64,000 nucleotides of DNA from Clostridiaceae bacterium. Its GTDB lineage: Bacteria > Bacillota > Clostridia > Lachnospirales > Lachnospiraceae. The notes under the pieces were generated by a model. The model worked only from the letters and a program-made list of their open reading frames with translations. It searched no databases and had not been told where the DNA came from. Below, in pieces: positions 55,185 through 63,911 of this stretch (position 1 is the stretch's first letter; the number at the start of each line of letters is the position of its first letter). Both the position numbers and the translations under genes were made by a program. The stretch covers positions 157,802 through 221,801 of the forward strand of contig CAJTGE010000002.1 in the NCBI GenBank assembly GCA_910575795.1, read 5' to 3'.

Positions 55185-56129
55185 TTACCAGGTGATGATG
55201 CGGTCGAGCAGGGCTTTCTGTTCATGGCTGGTCTGTGTTAAATAGACGCGCGTTGTCTCAATGCTGTCATGGCCCATTAAGTCAGCCAGGAGAGACAGGT
55301 CATTGAAGCGTTTTAAAAAATTTTTCGCAAACCGGTGCCGGAAGGAGTGGGGATACACGGTATCCGGGTCGATATGGTAGCGTTTGGCAAAGGCTTTTAA
55401 CTGGAATTCGATTCCCCTGGGGGTGATGAGCTGGCCATGCCGGTTTAAAAAAATATACCCGCTCCGTATGCCGCGTTCCCTGTAGAATGGGATGGCCTCG
55501 CTGCAGAGGCTGCGCGGAAAGTACAGGCGGCGTATTTTTCCGCCCTTTGTGTAGAGATCCAGATAACCAAGCTTCAGATCCTCTGCCTTGATCTGTAAGA
55601 GCTCGCTGACCCTGGCGCCCGTAGCGCCCAGAAAGCGGATGACAAAATACCAGTACAGGTTTCCGTCCCTCTTTAAACAGCGCTTCAGCTTTTCATAGTC
55701 CCGCTGAGAGATTACGGTATCAAGGTAACAGCGGTGCTGTTCAATCACGGGCTGCAGACGGTAGATTCCATTTTTAGAGGCCCTGACCGGAGCGGGAGAA
55801 GAAGAAGGGGTTCCGGCCCCGGCTGCATAGACATGGTAGATAAGCGAATCCGGGATCTGATCGGCCTGCCGCAGATAATCTAAATAGCGGTTCATGCCAT
55901 AGATCCGGGTGTTGACGGTATTGACAGGATAGTTTTCTAACAGAAACTCCCGGTATAATTTCAAATTTACGATATTCAATTCTTCATAAAGCGAGTAAAA
56001 AAGGATGGCAGAGCGGGTGTAAAGGCTGATCGTCTTGTAAGCGCGTCCCTGCATCTCCAGAAAACGCCTGAAGTCTTCAATCGAAGAAAGCGCGGCTTCG
56101 CTGGGCGCTCGTTCTGTTGTATTGTTCAT
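55185..56129 (-). CDS. Tyrosine recombinase A
   Basis: A 314-aa site-specific recombinase. N-terminal SAM-like DNA-binding part (SSIEDFRRFLEMQGRAYKTI); C-terminal catalytic domain with all residues: Arg in GATGARVSELL, Lys in TKGGKIRRLY, His-x-x-Arg in HSFRHRFAKNF, His in LMGHDSIETT and nucleophile Tyr in RVYL. It closely resembles recombinase B in the catalytic part. No phage or conjugation genes nearby. The ATG at 56129 lies just after an AT-rich stretch; CTTATG gives a poor ribosome site but AGGAACACTT is plausible. Confidence 0.93.
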   Translation of the reverse strand: MNNTTERAPSEAALSSIEDFRRFLEMQGRAYKTISLYTRSAILFYSLYEELNIVNLKLYREFLLENYPVNTVNTRIYGMNRYLDYLRQADQIPDSLIYHVYAAGAGTPSSSPAPVRASKNGIYRLQPVIEQHRCYLDTVISQRDYEKLKRCLKRDGNLYWYFVIRFLGATGARVSELLQIKAEDLKLGYLDLYTKGGKIRRLYFPRSLCSEAIPFYRERGIRSGYIFLNRHGQLITPRGIEFQLKAFAKRYHIDPDTVYPHSFRHRFAKNFLKRFNDLSLLADLMGHDSIETTRVYLTQTSHEQKALLDRIITW

Positions 56130-56227
56130 AAGTGTTCCTCATTTGTATTTCTCATTATAAAAATTTTTTCATTTGTAAGTGGCGCTCCGTATTCGGGCGG
56201 CAACAGTTCCTGTGGTCTGAACGGTTA

Positions 56228-56377
56228 GAAATTGTAAATAAATAACTGCTGAATACGCGCTGGATTTTTCTTCGGGAGTACTGCCCAAAAATCAGGCGCA
56301 TAGCGGACTGTGTAACTGATTTTTGGGCGGCGCTATCGGAGAAAAGACAGGCAATATCGGTATTTATTTACAATTCC
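56228..56377 (+). mobile_element. MITE-like palindromic element, copy C (150 bp)
   Basis: Ends GAAATTG/CAATTCC flanked by TTA at 56225-56227 and 56378-56380. The outer stem is quite different from copies A and B but still pairs; the conserved GGATTTTTCTTCG and AAATCAGGCGCATAGC segments remain. It lies between the two tyrosine recombinase genes, the rest of 56130-56504 being empty. Confidence 0.85.
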
Positions 56378-56504
56378 TTACTTCGTGCGATTTGAAAAAT
56401 ATGTTCAAAAATGTGTTCTGCCGGATGGAAGTTTTGACAGCGCAGCGGCGCACAACAGGCGGCTATGTCAGAAGCGGGACAGGACGCGCCTTTGGAACAG
56501 CCTG

Positions 56505-57842
56505 TTACCAGTCTACTACTTTATTAATAATCTCATACTGCTCTGTGCTGGAACGGCGCAGGTAAATCCGGGTAGTTTCCAGATTTTTGTGCCCCAGCAG
56601 ATCCGAGAGCAGAGACAGATCGCCGCATTTTTCAATGAAGCTCTTGGCAAACCGGTGGCGGAAGGAGTGAGGATGAACGACATCCGGGTTCAGCCCATAT
56701 AAGTGTGCCAGATTTCTGAGCTGATACCGGATTCCGCCAGGTTTGATCGGTTTCCCATAACGGTTCAGGAAGATATAGCCCTTTTCCAGGGAAATGGATT
56801 TCATCCACAGCAGGGTATCCTTCTGAAGCATCTTCGGAACATAGATGCGCCGGATTTTATTATCTTTGGAGTAGATATCCTTATGTCCGGCAAAAATATC
56901 CTCAGCCGTAAACTGGACAACTTCGCTGACCCGGGCTCCGGTGGCTGCCATGAAGCGTATGATATAGTAATACAGGTACTTTTGATCGCGTAAAAGGCAG
57001 TTTTTCAGATATTCATAATCCGCTTCGCTGATCACATTATCAAGATAATTTTTCTGCTGAACGCGCACCCTTAAAATACGGCCGGAATTGATTTGAAAAT
57101 ACTCAATATAGGAATTCAGTGCCCGGATGCGGAGATTTACCGTCATGGGTTTGTAATGCTCAATCAGAAATAGTTTATACAGCTTTAAATTGGAATGGGT
57201 AATTTCCCCGTACAGCTTGAAAAATTGCCGGATTGCATAACTATAGGAAACAATCGTGTTATCCGACAGGTTCCGCGCTGAGAGGTGGAACTCGAATTCA
57301 TTTATCTGGGGAGGCTCCCTCGGAGCCTTGTCTGAGGCGCCTGGCTTATTGGTTTCATGCGCCATATCGGTTTTCTTTGGCCTGCCTGGCCTGCACGGTT
57401 TTCCGGTTCTGCCCGTCTTATCGATGGCATCTGGTATATCGGCTTTGGCGGTATTATTTAAATTGGTTATATCATTTGTACTGGTTATATTGTTTATAGT
57501 GGTTACTTTATTTGTATTGGTTATTTTATTTGTATTGGCTGCTTTGTTTGTATTGGTTATTTTATTTGTATTGGCTGCTTTGTTTGTATTGGTTACTTTG
57601 TTTGTATTGGTTACTTTATTTGTATTGGCTGCTTTGTTTGTATTGGTTACTTTATTTGTATTGGCTGCTTTGTTTGTATTGGCTGCTTTATTTGTATTGA
57701 CCGCTTTGTCTGATCTCCGGGGGACAGATTCGGAGGTATGGATATCAGAAATTGGTACAGAAACAGCGCAGCCAGGGGGGTCATTTTGTACATACAGTGC
57801 GTTGCGTTCCGGAGGTTCGCCGGCCGTAGGAGAATTTGTCAT
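56505..57842 (-). CDS. Tyrosine recombinase B with N-terminal hexapeptide repeats
   Basis: A 445-aa recombinase. Residues 1-45 are polar, about 46-130 are tandem hexapeptides (KAANTN, KVTNTN, KITNTN), then a basic stretch (GKPCRPGRPKK), an N-terminal core-binding domain from about 180 and the catalytic domain: GARVSEVVQ (Arg), SKDNKIRR (Lys), HSFRHRFAKSF (His, Arg), LLGHKNLETT (His), RIYL (Tyr). ATG 57842 has AAGGAAGG upstream; the longer frame to 57920 lacks one. The catalytic half resembles recombinase A, so the pair probably arose by duplication. The repeat region is not part of any recombinase domain I know. Confidence 0.92.
   Translation of the reverse strand: MTNSPTAGEPPERNALYVQNDPPGCAVSVPISDIHTSESVPRRSDKAVNTNKAANTNKAANTNKVTNTNKAANTNKVTNTNKVTNTNKAANTNKITNTNKAANTNKITNTNKVTTINNITSTNDITNLNNTAKADIPDAIDKTGRTGKPCRPGRPKKTDMAHETNKPGASDKAPREPPQINEFEFHLSARNLSDNTIVSYSYAIRQFFKLYGEITHSNLKLYKLFLIEHYKPMTVNLRIRALNSYIEYFQINSGRILRVRVQQKNYLDNVISEADYEYLKNCLLRDQKYLYYYIIRFMAATGARVSEVVQFTAEDIFAGHKDIYSKDNKIRRIYVPKMLQKDTLLWMKSISLEKGYIFLNRYGKPIKPGGIRYQLRNLAHLYGLNPDVVHPHSFRHRFAKSFIEKCGDLSLLSDLLGHKNLETTRIYLRRSSTEQYEIINKVVDW
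57455..57707 (-). repeat. 18-bp in-frame VNTR inside recombinase B
   Basis: About 14 units of 18 bases, the first eleven nearly identical (plus strand TTTGTATTGGCTGCTT type), degrading toward 57455 into NITSTN and DITNLN. Unit length is a multiple of three, so changes in copy number would keep the frame. Confidence 0.9.
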
Positions 57843-57877
57843 AGATGGCCTTCCTTTCTGATAAAAGTAGTCTTTGA

Positions 57878-57933
57878 TTCCCGCAGGCAACGAGTCAAGT
57901 GGACATGCCTGCATGCACATTTGGCGACTGCCG
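57878..57933 (+). repeat. 56-bp direct repeat, right copy
   Basis: TTCCCGCAGGCA...TTTGGCGACTGCCG, same orientation and length as 55101-55156. It lies 35 bases upstream of recombinase B, so the two copies bracket both recombinase genes. Confidence 0.65.
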
Positions 57934-58662
57934 TGAGGGTCATATGCCCCCGCTGGTATGCAGCGTTATAAGCTTGATGCTCCGCTGCCCGCCGCAGAGG
58001 CGATGGATTTTGGTTTTGCGTGGTTATCACTGTAGTCAGTGTAATTGTTATGCTTGAAATACTATATGTTAATAAATCCTGTCAGAGTTCTTTAAATATA
58101 AATGGTTGTGTTGTTATGTGAACTGCTGCGGTCCTGCTTATTTGAGACCTGCGGTTTACAGGAACCAACGGAAGGCAGCGCTTTGTGGGACGCGGTTAAA
58201 AGCATTTTGGTTACTGTTGTTCTGTAGCTTATATAGAGGAAAGGAATGGCGGTAGGTCTTTGGCGGTATATTAGCCGGAAACAAATACAGTAACGGAAAA
58301 TGGGTGGCGGCACAGTGCCGCGCAGGGCGATACATAAATTCTGGAGGGGGAGTGGGGAGAATAAAATGTATATTTAGAAAATAATTTACATGTTTATTCA
58401 TAGTCATAGTTGCACGCCCGGGTACCGAGTATCCTCAAATACTTCTATTACTATAACATTCTATTGCTTGAAAATCAATGAATACAACACAAAAAATGTA
58501 ATGAAAATAAAATAATAGTAAAAATAGTATGACAACATGGGGCGATATATCAGGCTCAACTAGCGATAATCCCCCATATCCGAAGTAGGGTAAGGCCGTG
58601 CAAAATGAAGGAATTTCGGGAAAAAAGAGTATTTCAAAAGGAAAAAAGGAGAGTGCATTATT
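57934..58662. other. Long leader/intergenic region of the cell-wall-binding gene
   Basis: 729 bases without a convincing gene. From about 58430 it is very AT-rich. At 58537-58600 a GC-richer block can fold: ATGGGG (58537) pairs with CCCCAT (58572), with GCT-CAACT-AGC inside and a GTAGGGTAAGGCC tail. It looks like a structured 5' leader but I match it to no known riboswitch. GGAAAAAAGGAGAG precedes the ATG at 58663. I see no clear sigma-factor boxes. Confidence 0.4.
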
Positions 58663-60261
58663 ATGAGAAAGCAGACAAAATTAGTTGCGGTTCTTTCCGC
58701 AGCAGCTTTGCTCGCGATGGGTGCTTCCATGACTTCTTTCGCCGCTGGTTGGGAGAAAGATGACGCTGGGGTTTGGCACTATTATGACAACGATGACGAC
58801 ATGGTGACCGGCGAGTGGAGGAAAGACGGGGCTAAGTGGTTTTATCTGGACGATGAAGGCGATATGCTGATCGATGCCTGGGTGGATGACGAATATTATG
58901 TTGGGGAAGATGGCGCTATGCTGGTTAATTCCTGGAAAAAGGCTATCCCTGATGAATCCGCCTATGATCCGGACGATGACGGTGAACACTGGTACTTCTT
59001 CGGCAGCCGCGGTAAAAAGATAACCGACGACAACAGAAAAATCAACGGCAGAACCTATTATTTCAATGAAGACGGCGAGATGAGAACCGGATGGTATGAG
59101 GATGATAACGGTAATGTCTACTACCTTGGTGGTGAGGACGAAGGCTGGAGGGCTGAAAGTCAGTGGCTGTGGCTGGAAAAATCCGGAATGAATGAGGATG
59201 ATGATGATGATGTCATGGTAGTTTTAAACTGCGCTGAAGATGACAGTTGTGACGATGAGGGCTGGTACTGGTTCGGCTCATCTGGTAAAATGGAAAATGG
59301 GAGCAAGAGAACCAGAATTAATGGAAGATACTATATTTTCAATGAGCATGGCCAGATGCTGTATGAGTGGATTAATGGCAGAAATGTTACTGTGGGTTCA
59401 CATGCACAGCTTGATGGCGTTGCTACCCCCTCTTCAGCAAATGTAAATGATATGTTATACTATGATGTAGTGGAGGATGGGTCAAGAGTAACCGGATGGC
59501 GTCAGATTGAAGGCTCCGAGGATGTCGGCACAGACAATGACATGGACTGGTACTATGTAGATAACGGGGAAATTGAGCATGCTGATACTTCAGATTATAT
59601 TACTAACGATGATGACGGCCCGGTATACGTAGCCAGAATAAGGATTGATGGAAGATATTTTGCCTTTAATGAAAATGGCCAGATGCAGACAGGCCTGCAG
59701 TACATCCCGGATGACAGAGGCTTCTATTACTTTGATGAAAACGGCTACCAGCAGAATGGACGTGTATCGTCAGTGGAATGCGATGATGATGATTACACCT
59801 TCTATTTCCGCACCACCAATGGCAAGAGAGGACTTGGCTATGATGGTATCAACAGCAATACCCTGTACTTTAACGGAAAACGGCTTGATGCAGATGATGA
59901 TTACAGGCTGTACTACTGGGGCGGGGATGTCTATCTGGTAAACAGAAGCGGACGTGTCCAGAGGAGCAACAAGGACTATGCAATTGAGAATGCCGGCTTC
60001 AATGATGATGTTCGTGTGGAATTCGATGGCAACAAAGTCAGCAAAATTGGAGCGCGTGATGTCGAGGATGTCCTGGATGAAGTTATCGCTTATCTGCTTG
60101 ATGCTACGGATGATCGCGTGACAAATGATATGCCTGTTTCAATCCCGTATATTCAGCTTTACGATGATGATCTGTACACCTATGAATTTATGACTGTTGA
60201 AACCAGTGGCGATACAACGACATACCAGATAGTTGAAGGCTGGATGGGTCTTAACCAATAG
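58663..60261 (+). CDS. Secreted cell-wall-binding repeat protein, very acidic
   Basis: A 532-aa exported protein: signal peptide to about residue 28 (SFAA-GW), then cell-wall/choline-binding-type repeats with aromatic-Gly cores: GVWHYYDNDDDMVTGEW, AKWFYLDDEGDML, GRTYYFNEDGEMRTGWY, GRYYIFNEHGQMLYEW, GRYFAFNENGQMQTGL, RGFYYFDENGYQQNG. Asp runs (DDDDDD) make it strongly acidic. The last ~130 residues are a distinct domain (YTFYFRTTNGKRGLGYDGIN to the C-terminus). Such proteins bind teichoic acid or polysaccharide on the surface. A remnant of a paralogue lies inverted at 61427-62036. Confidence 0.88.
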   Translation: MRKQTKLVAVLSAAALLAMGASMTSFAAGWEKDDAGVWHYYDNDDDMVTGEWRKDGAKWFYLDDEGDMLIDAWVDDEYYVGEDGAMLVNSWKKAIPDESAYDPDDDGEHWYFFGSRGKKITDDNRKINGRTYYFNEDGEMRTGWYEDDNGNVYYLGGEDEGWRAESQWLWLEKSGMNEDDDDDVMVVLNCAEDDSCDDEGWYWFGSSGKMENGSKRTRINGRYYIFNEHGQMLYEWINGRNVTVGSHAQLDGVATPSSANVNDMLYYDVVEDGSRVTGWRQIEGSEDVGTDNDMDWYYVDNGEIEHADTSDYITNDDDGPVYVARIRIDGRYFAFNENGQMQTGLQYIPDDRGFYYFDENGYQQNGRVSSVECDDDDYTFYFRTTNGKRGLGYDGINSNTLYFNGKRLDADDDYRLYYWGGDVYLVNRSGRVQRSNKDYAIENAGFNDDVRVEFDGNKVSKIGARDVEDVLDEVIAYLLDATDDRVTNDMPVSIPYIQLYDDDLYTYEFMTVETSGDTTTYQIVEGWMGLNQ

Positions 60262-60386
60262 CTTCCTGCAACCGTATTATATTTAGAAATATCAGGAAAT
60301 CCCCTCTGTTATAGAGAAGAAAGATGTAATATCTGTTATACCCAGAAGGGCTGTCGGCTAATATCGTTTTTTGCCACCAGATATCT

Positions 60387-60452
60387 AAAAAAATAATCCC
60401 ATGGAAATTCAGATCTTTTTAAGTTCCTGAATCTTCCTGGGATTATTTTTTT
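60387..60452. terminator. Strong bidirectional terminator
   Basis: AAAAAAATAATCCCA and TGGGATTATTTTTTT form a 15-bp stem with an inner ATTCAG/CTGAAT helix. Ends the surface-protein transcript; A- and T-runs suit both directions. Confidence 0.85.
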
Positions 60453-60789
60453 GACCACTATTTATGAAGGCATTTAGCCTTATGCTCACAACCGTTGCTT
60501 CGAGGTATAGGTCTACCTGTTCTTTCCAGACTTAGTTGAAAAGATAATATTCCTAAAGATGCTTCTCCTCCACAGGGAGAAAGTTTATAGATTCTTATAA
60601 ATTTATATCCAGCGTGGCCTCTCCTGATAACCAAAACGACACAAGGAAGTTGTATAAAATTTTAAAACAAAGATGACGGAACTATGTGTCTGGTAATAAA
60701 AATCACACTGTCATCCAGCTATTTTCTGTTACAACTGAATGACAGTGCAATTTTGCAGATTAATTCATATTATTGTCTGTATAATGGGG

Positions 60790-61415
60790 TTAAAACCCTC
60801 GCCTTTAGGCGAAACCTTTAGGTAAACCCTATAGCTTCAAGTTTAGAAAGAATAAAAACAGAGATACTAAACTTGAGGTGAAAGGAATGGAAAATTACAG
60901 AAGGTCAGCACATTGCACGTATGATATCAAGTACCATTTAGTCTGGATAACAAAATATCGAAAACCAGTGATAACAGGAAAAATAGCACTACGAACAAGG
61001 GAACTCATCAGAATCATCTGCCAAAGCAATGAAGTGGAAATTTTGGCAGGACATGTTGGGAATGACCATATCCATCTGCTGGTGTCCGTACCGCCGCATT
61101 TGTCAGCGAGTAAGTTGGTGCAGTATATAAAAGGGAATACGTCGCGAAAATTACAGATGGAATATAAAGAATTGAATAAACAATTCTGGGGGCAGCACTT
61201 ATGGGCAAGAGGCTATTTTGTAGCAAGCAGTGGAAATGTAACAGATGAAATCATCAAAGAGTATATCAAGAATCAAGATCTGCAAGAGAGAAGCAATTCT
61301 GATAACTTTGAGATAGGGTAAAAGTAACGGGATATCAATAACGTGCAGCCTACACAACTTTAGGCTGCTTTAGCAGCATGTTGAACCTACCGGCTTTAGC
61401 CGGTAGTGGTTCAGA
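60790..61415 (+). mobile_element. IS200/IS605-type insertion sequence
   Basis: A tnpA gene with hairpins of the kind TnpA recognises at both ends: CGCC-TTTA-GGCG at 60800-60811 and CTACCGGC-TTTA-GCCGGTAG at 61387-61406, both with TTTA loops. No tnpB. Exact ends are uncertain by some bases, since this family makes no target duplication. It lies between the surface-protein gene and the remnant. Confidence 0.8.
60887..61321 (+). CDS. tnpA: IS200/IS605 family transposase TnpA
   Basis: A 144-aa HUH single-strand transposase. Start region HCTYDIKYHLVWITKYRKPV, the HUH motif in GNDHIHLLVSVPP, and the catalytic Tyr in WARGYFVASSG, followed by EIIKEYIKNQ. Full length and apparently intact. ATG 60887 or GTG 60878; GAGGTGAAAGG favours the ATG. 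It cuts and joins single-stranded DNA at the hairpin ends. Confidence 0.93.
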   Translation: MENYRRSAHCTYDIKYHLVWITKYRKPVITGKIALRTRELIRIICQSNEVEILAGHVGNDHIHLLVSVPPHLSASKLVQYIKGNTSRKLQMEYKELNKQFWGQHLWARGYFVASSGNVTDEIIKEYIKNQDLQERSNSDNFEIG

Positions 61416-61426
61416 TTAACATTCTG

Positions 61427-62036
61427 TTATCTAACTACGATATCATAGATAAGAATTTGCGGTTTCTGGATTGTTTCGTCCGCTAACAGATCCTGAAGAA
61501 CCTGATTAATGTCCGTTAAGTTTTTATCATTGGTACCCTTATCGTCTGTGAGCGCATCTCCGTCCATGGCAACTTTCTTTACTTTGTTATTTTTGATTTC
61601 AAAGTAAACATCATCGCCATCCTCAGCGTCTAAAGCGTACTTTTTTGCTGGTTTTCTGAACCTTACCCTTACTGTTTACAAGGTAAATGTTATCTTCGTC
61701 CAGGAAGTACAGTGCATAATCATCATCAGCATCTAATCTCTTACCATTCCAGTACAGATAACAGTCTTTGATTGCTGTGATACCCTGACCATTTTTACCA
61801 TTCTTGGTTTCAAAATAATACGTGTAGGTATCATCGTCGGCTTCCTCAACATCAGCTACTTTACCGGTCTTCATATAACCATTATCATCAAAGAAATATG
61901 TCGCATATCTATCCGTGTTTCCGACTTTGATTAACTATAAACCAGTCTGCATCTGACCTAATTCGTTAAAGCAGAAATATTTGCCATCACACTTGATTCT
62001 TGCCCTGTATACATAAACGGTAGATCTACCGGTTCT
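61427..62036 (-). pseudogene. Inverted remnant of a second cell-wall-binding gene
   Basis: Minus-strand reading gives VYVYRARIKCDGKYFCFNEL-GQMQTGL, then TAG in place of the expected Gln codon, then LIKVGNTDRYATYFFDDNGYMKTG...LYWNGKRLDADDDYALYF, parallel to residues ~325-430 of the protein at 58663. A six-A run (61641-61646) shifts the frame; with five A it would continue KKYALDAEDGDDVYFEIKNNKV to QILIYDIVVR-stop (61427). The 5' part is missing beyond an inverted repeat at 62014. One nonsense and one frameshift mark it as inactive. Confidence 0.85.
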
Positions 62037-62241
62037 TTCCAGTGTTTGTTGAATGCACCATATAGTAACCGCTGCTTTGTTAAAGTAAAAGCATATAGCG
62101 ATATTATTTTGGGGGCTAAATAACCTGATTGTAGCAGAATATTGCTGCCCAAAAAGCAAATCAGGTATCGTTTATGCATAGCAACTGTCACTTTTTTAAG
62201 CTAAAGTCAACAAAGCTTGGAAAGAACCGATCTACCGTTTA
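62014..62241. repeat. Inverted repeat pair bounding a 150-bp spacer
   Basis: Left arm 62014-62052 and right arm 62207-62241 share TAAACGGTAGATC, GGTTCTTTCCA and TTTGTTGA, the left having four extra bases (TACC). The left arm is where the surface-protein remnant breaks off. A third, direct copy of the AGGTCTACCTGTTCTTTCC motif is at 60509-60540. Confidence 0.7.
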
Positions 62242-62255
62242 CTATTTTTATGCAG

Positions 62256-62315
62256 AACAACAGGCTGGAAACAGAAGGTTCCTTTTGGGAAAAATTCTGT
62301 TTTCAGCCTGTTGTT
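62256..62315. terminator. Terminator hairpin past the AAA-ATPase gene
   Basis: AACAACAGGCTGGAAACAGAA pairs with its mirror (one G-U) around an 18-base loop. It follows the minus-strand gene ending at 62352. Confidence 0.75.
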
Positions 62316-62351
62316 TCTAAGTGGAAATATGGTTCTTTTTCAGAGAGCGTT

Positions 62352-63911
62352 CTATTTATCTGGAAATGAATATTTTTCTATTTTGCACTGGTGGCGCTTT
62401 TCTTTACCATAGCTTATTCCCACAAGGAGGGCTTTCCCATATGGTTCCGCACGCTGCAGGTAATTTTTTGCTTTTATTTGTTCTATCGCTTCCCCCGGCG
62501 ATTTTCCCGCTTTTAGCTCCAGTATAATAGGCGGATAACCTGATTCTTTGGGAAGGAACAGATAGTCGCAGTAACCCTTCCCGCTTTTTTCCTCGCGTAA
62601 TATGTTATAGAATTTTCTGGCATATAAATAGCACAGGGTGATCACACAGGACAGGGAATTCTCGTCATTGTACATCAGAAAGGGAATTTCCGTGTCGTGT
62701 GCCTGCTCCAGGAGCTGTGCAACCCGTTCGCTATTGCAGGCCAGTGTGGCTTCCAGCATCTCCTTTGAACGGCCGACGATCTCTTTCACTTCTCCCATGC
62801 TGTCGCGGGATAATACTTTCTGGTACTTTTCCATCAGCTCATGGTTCGGGATGGTAAGTTTACCATCATAATACGACAAAAATCCATATACAACCATGGC
62901 GGAAAGGATTTCGTCCCTTGTATCAAGCCGGAGTTCTGCGGCACTGTAGCCCCCCAGTTCTGTCTCCACCGGGATTCCGGCTACCATTTTTACAATGTCC
63001 TCCCGCACCTCGTCAACATTATGCTCTATGCAGTCCGCAATTTCATTCATCGGTCCGGTTTCAGTCCAGTAGTTGAGGCAAATTCCGTCACTTAAAGCAA
63101 AATTGACAGAGCGTGGGTTAAACAGACTCCGGCCACTGCCCGTCCGGTAGCCGTCATACCAGTATTTTAGTTCTTCATAGCTGACATCCTGGTGGCTGGC
63201 GCATAGCTTCCTTACTTCCTCCCCAGTGAGACCAAAAAAGATTTCAAATTTATGGTCGTTCATAAAATTATATTCGCGAAACATATTCAGCTCAGAGCCG
63301 CTGGAGTATTTTGCTATTGGAAGGACGCCTGTCATATAAGCCAATTCCACATATGGCTGATCTTTAAGAAGGTTTTTTAAAAATCGCAGGTACTCGTTTT
63401 TGTCTCCTTCGGTCATAAAATCCCTGTAAAAAATGGAATCCCACTCATCCAGAATAAAAATAAACGATGAGTTTGTAGCCAGCAGCAAATCGTTTAAACT
63501 ATCATATCCGTCTTTAACTATTTCCGGGAAGGCATCGTACAAATCTCTATAAATATTTTTTCGTATCCTACGGATGTAATCCTGATATGATTCACAGATA
63601 TCAGGCATTTCACTGAGATCAATATGGATTACATTATGTTGGTTCATATACTTTTTACAGGAACTGCACTGCGCAACCAGAAGATTGTCAAACAAACGCC
63701 GGCTGTCCAGTCCTTTTGTATAGTAAGCGGCCAGCATGTTTGCATTGATCGTTTTTCCAAAACGCCTTGGACGTGTAATACAGATATATTTATCACCTGT
63801 TTTAATATAGTCTGATACTTTCTCAATCAACAGGCTTTTATCCACATAGATTTTGCTGTTCAGGGCTTCTTCAAATAATATTCCAGGACGGTTTGTGTTC
63901 AGATAATTCAC
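62352..63911 (-). CDS. AAA-ATPase-like/PD-(D/E)XK nuclease domain protein
   Basis: A 519-aa protein of the AAA-ATPase_like (PF09820) plus PDDEXK_9 (PF08011) family, widespread in gut Firmicutes and Bacteroidetes, with unproven role. Walker A is RPRRFGKT at residues 47-54, Walker B FIFILDEWDSIF, and the arginine-rich PIAKYSSGSELNMF block is typical. The C-terminal nuclease-like core is CDYLFLPKESGYPPIILELKAG with the later QIKAKNY. All motifs are intact. The start is GTG 63911 with AGGAGGT upstream. The pseudogene at 23612 is a relative from another branch. Confidence 0.9.
   Translation of the reverse strand: MNYLNTNRPGILFEEALNSKIYVDKSLLIEKVSDYIKTGDKYICITRPRRFGKTINANMLAAYYTKGLDSRRLFDNLLVAQCSSCKKYMNQHNVIHIDLSEMPDICESYQDYIRRIRKNIYRDLYDAFPEIVKDGYDSLNDLLLATNSSFIFILDEWDSIFYRDFMTEGDKNEYLRFLKNLLKDQPYVELAYMTGVLPIAKYSSGSELNMFREYNFMNDHKFEIFFGLTGEEVRKLCASHQDVSYEELKYWYDGYRTGSGRSLFNPRSVNFALSDGICLNYWTETGPMNEIADCIEHNVDEVREDIVKMVAGIPVETELGGYSAAELRLDTRDEILSAMVVYGFLSYYDGKLTIPNHELMEKYQKVLSRDSMGEVKEIVGRSKEMLEATLACNSERVAQLLEQAHDTEIPFLMYNDENSLSCVITLCYLYARKFYNILREEKSGKGYCDYLFLPKESGYPPIILELKAGKSPGEAIEQIKAKNYLQRAEPYGKALLVGISYGKEKRHQCKIEKYSFPDK

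Noticed and set aside
57256..57861. Plus-strand ORF with many LFVLVTLFVLAA repeats, looking like a membrane protein
   Set aside because: It is the complement of the hexapeptide VNTR in recombinase B; the recombinase frame has catalytic motifs and a ribosome site.
58092..58407. Two minus-strand ORFs upstream of the surface gene
   Set aside because: No ribosome sites, odd composition and overlapping frames; probably chance.
58413..58432. CCCGGGTACCGAG resembling a cloning-vector polylinker
   Set aside because: Only a short match; the flanks are ordinary AT-rich genome sequence with no further vector sites.
58537..58600. c-di-GMP riboswitch
   Set aside because: The GGGCAAACC and CGCAAAGCCU-type core motifs of class I, and the class II core, are not present.
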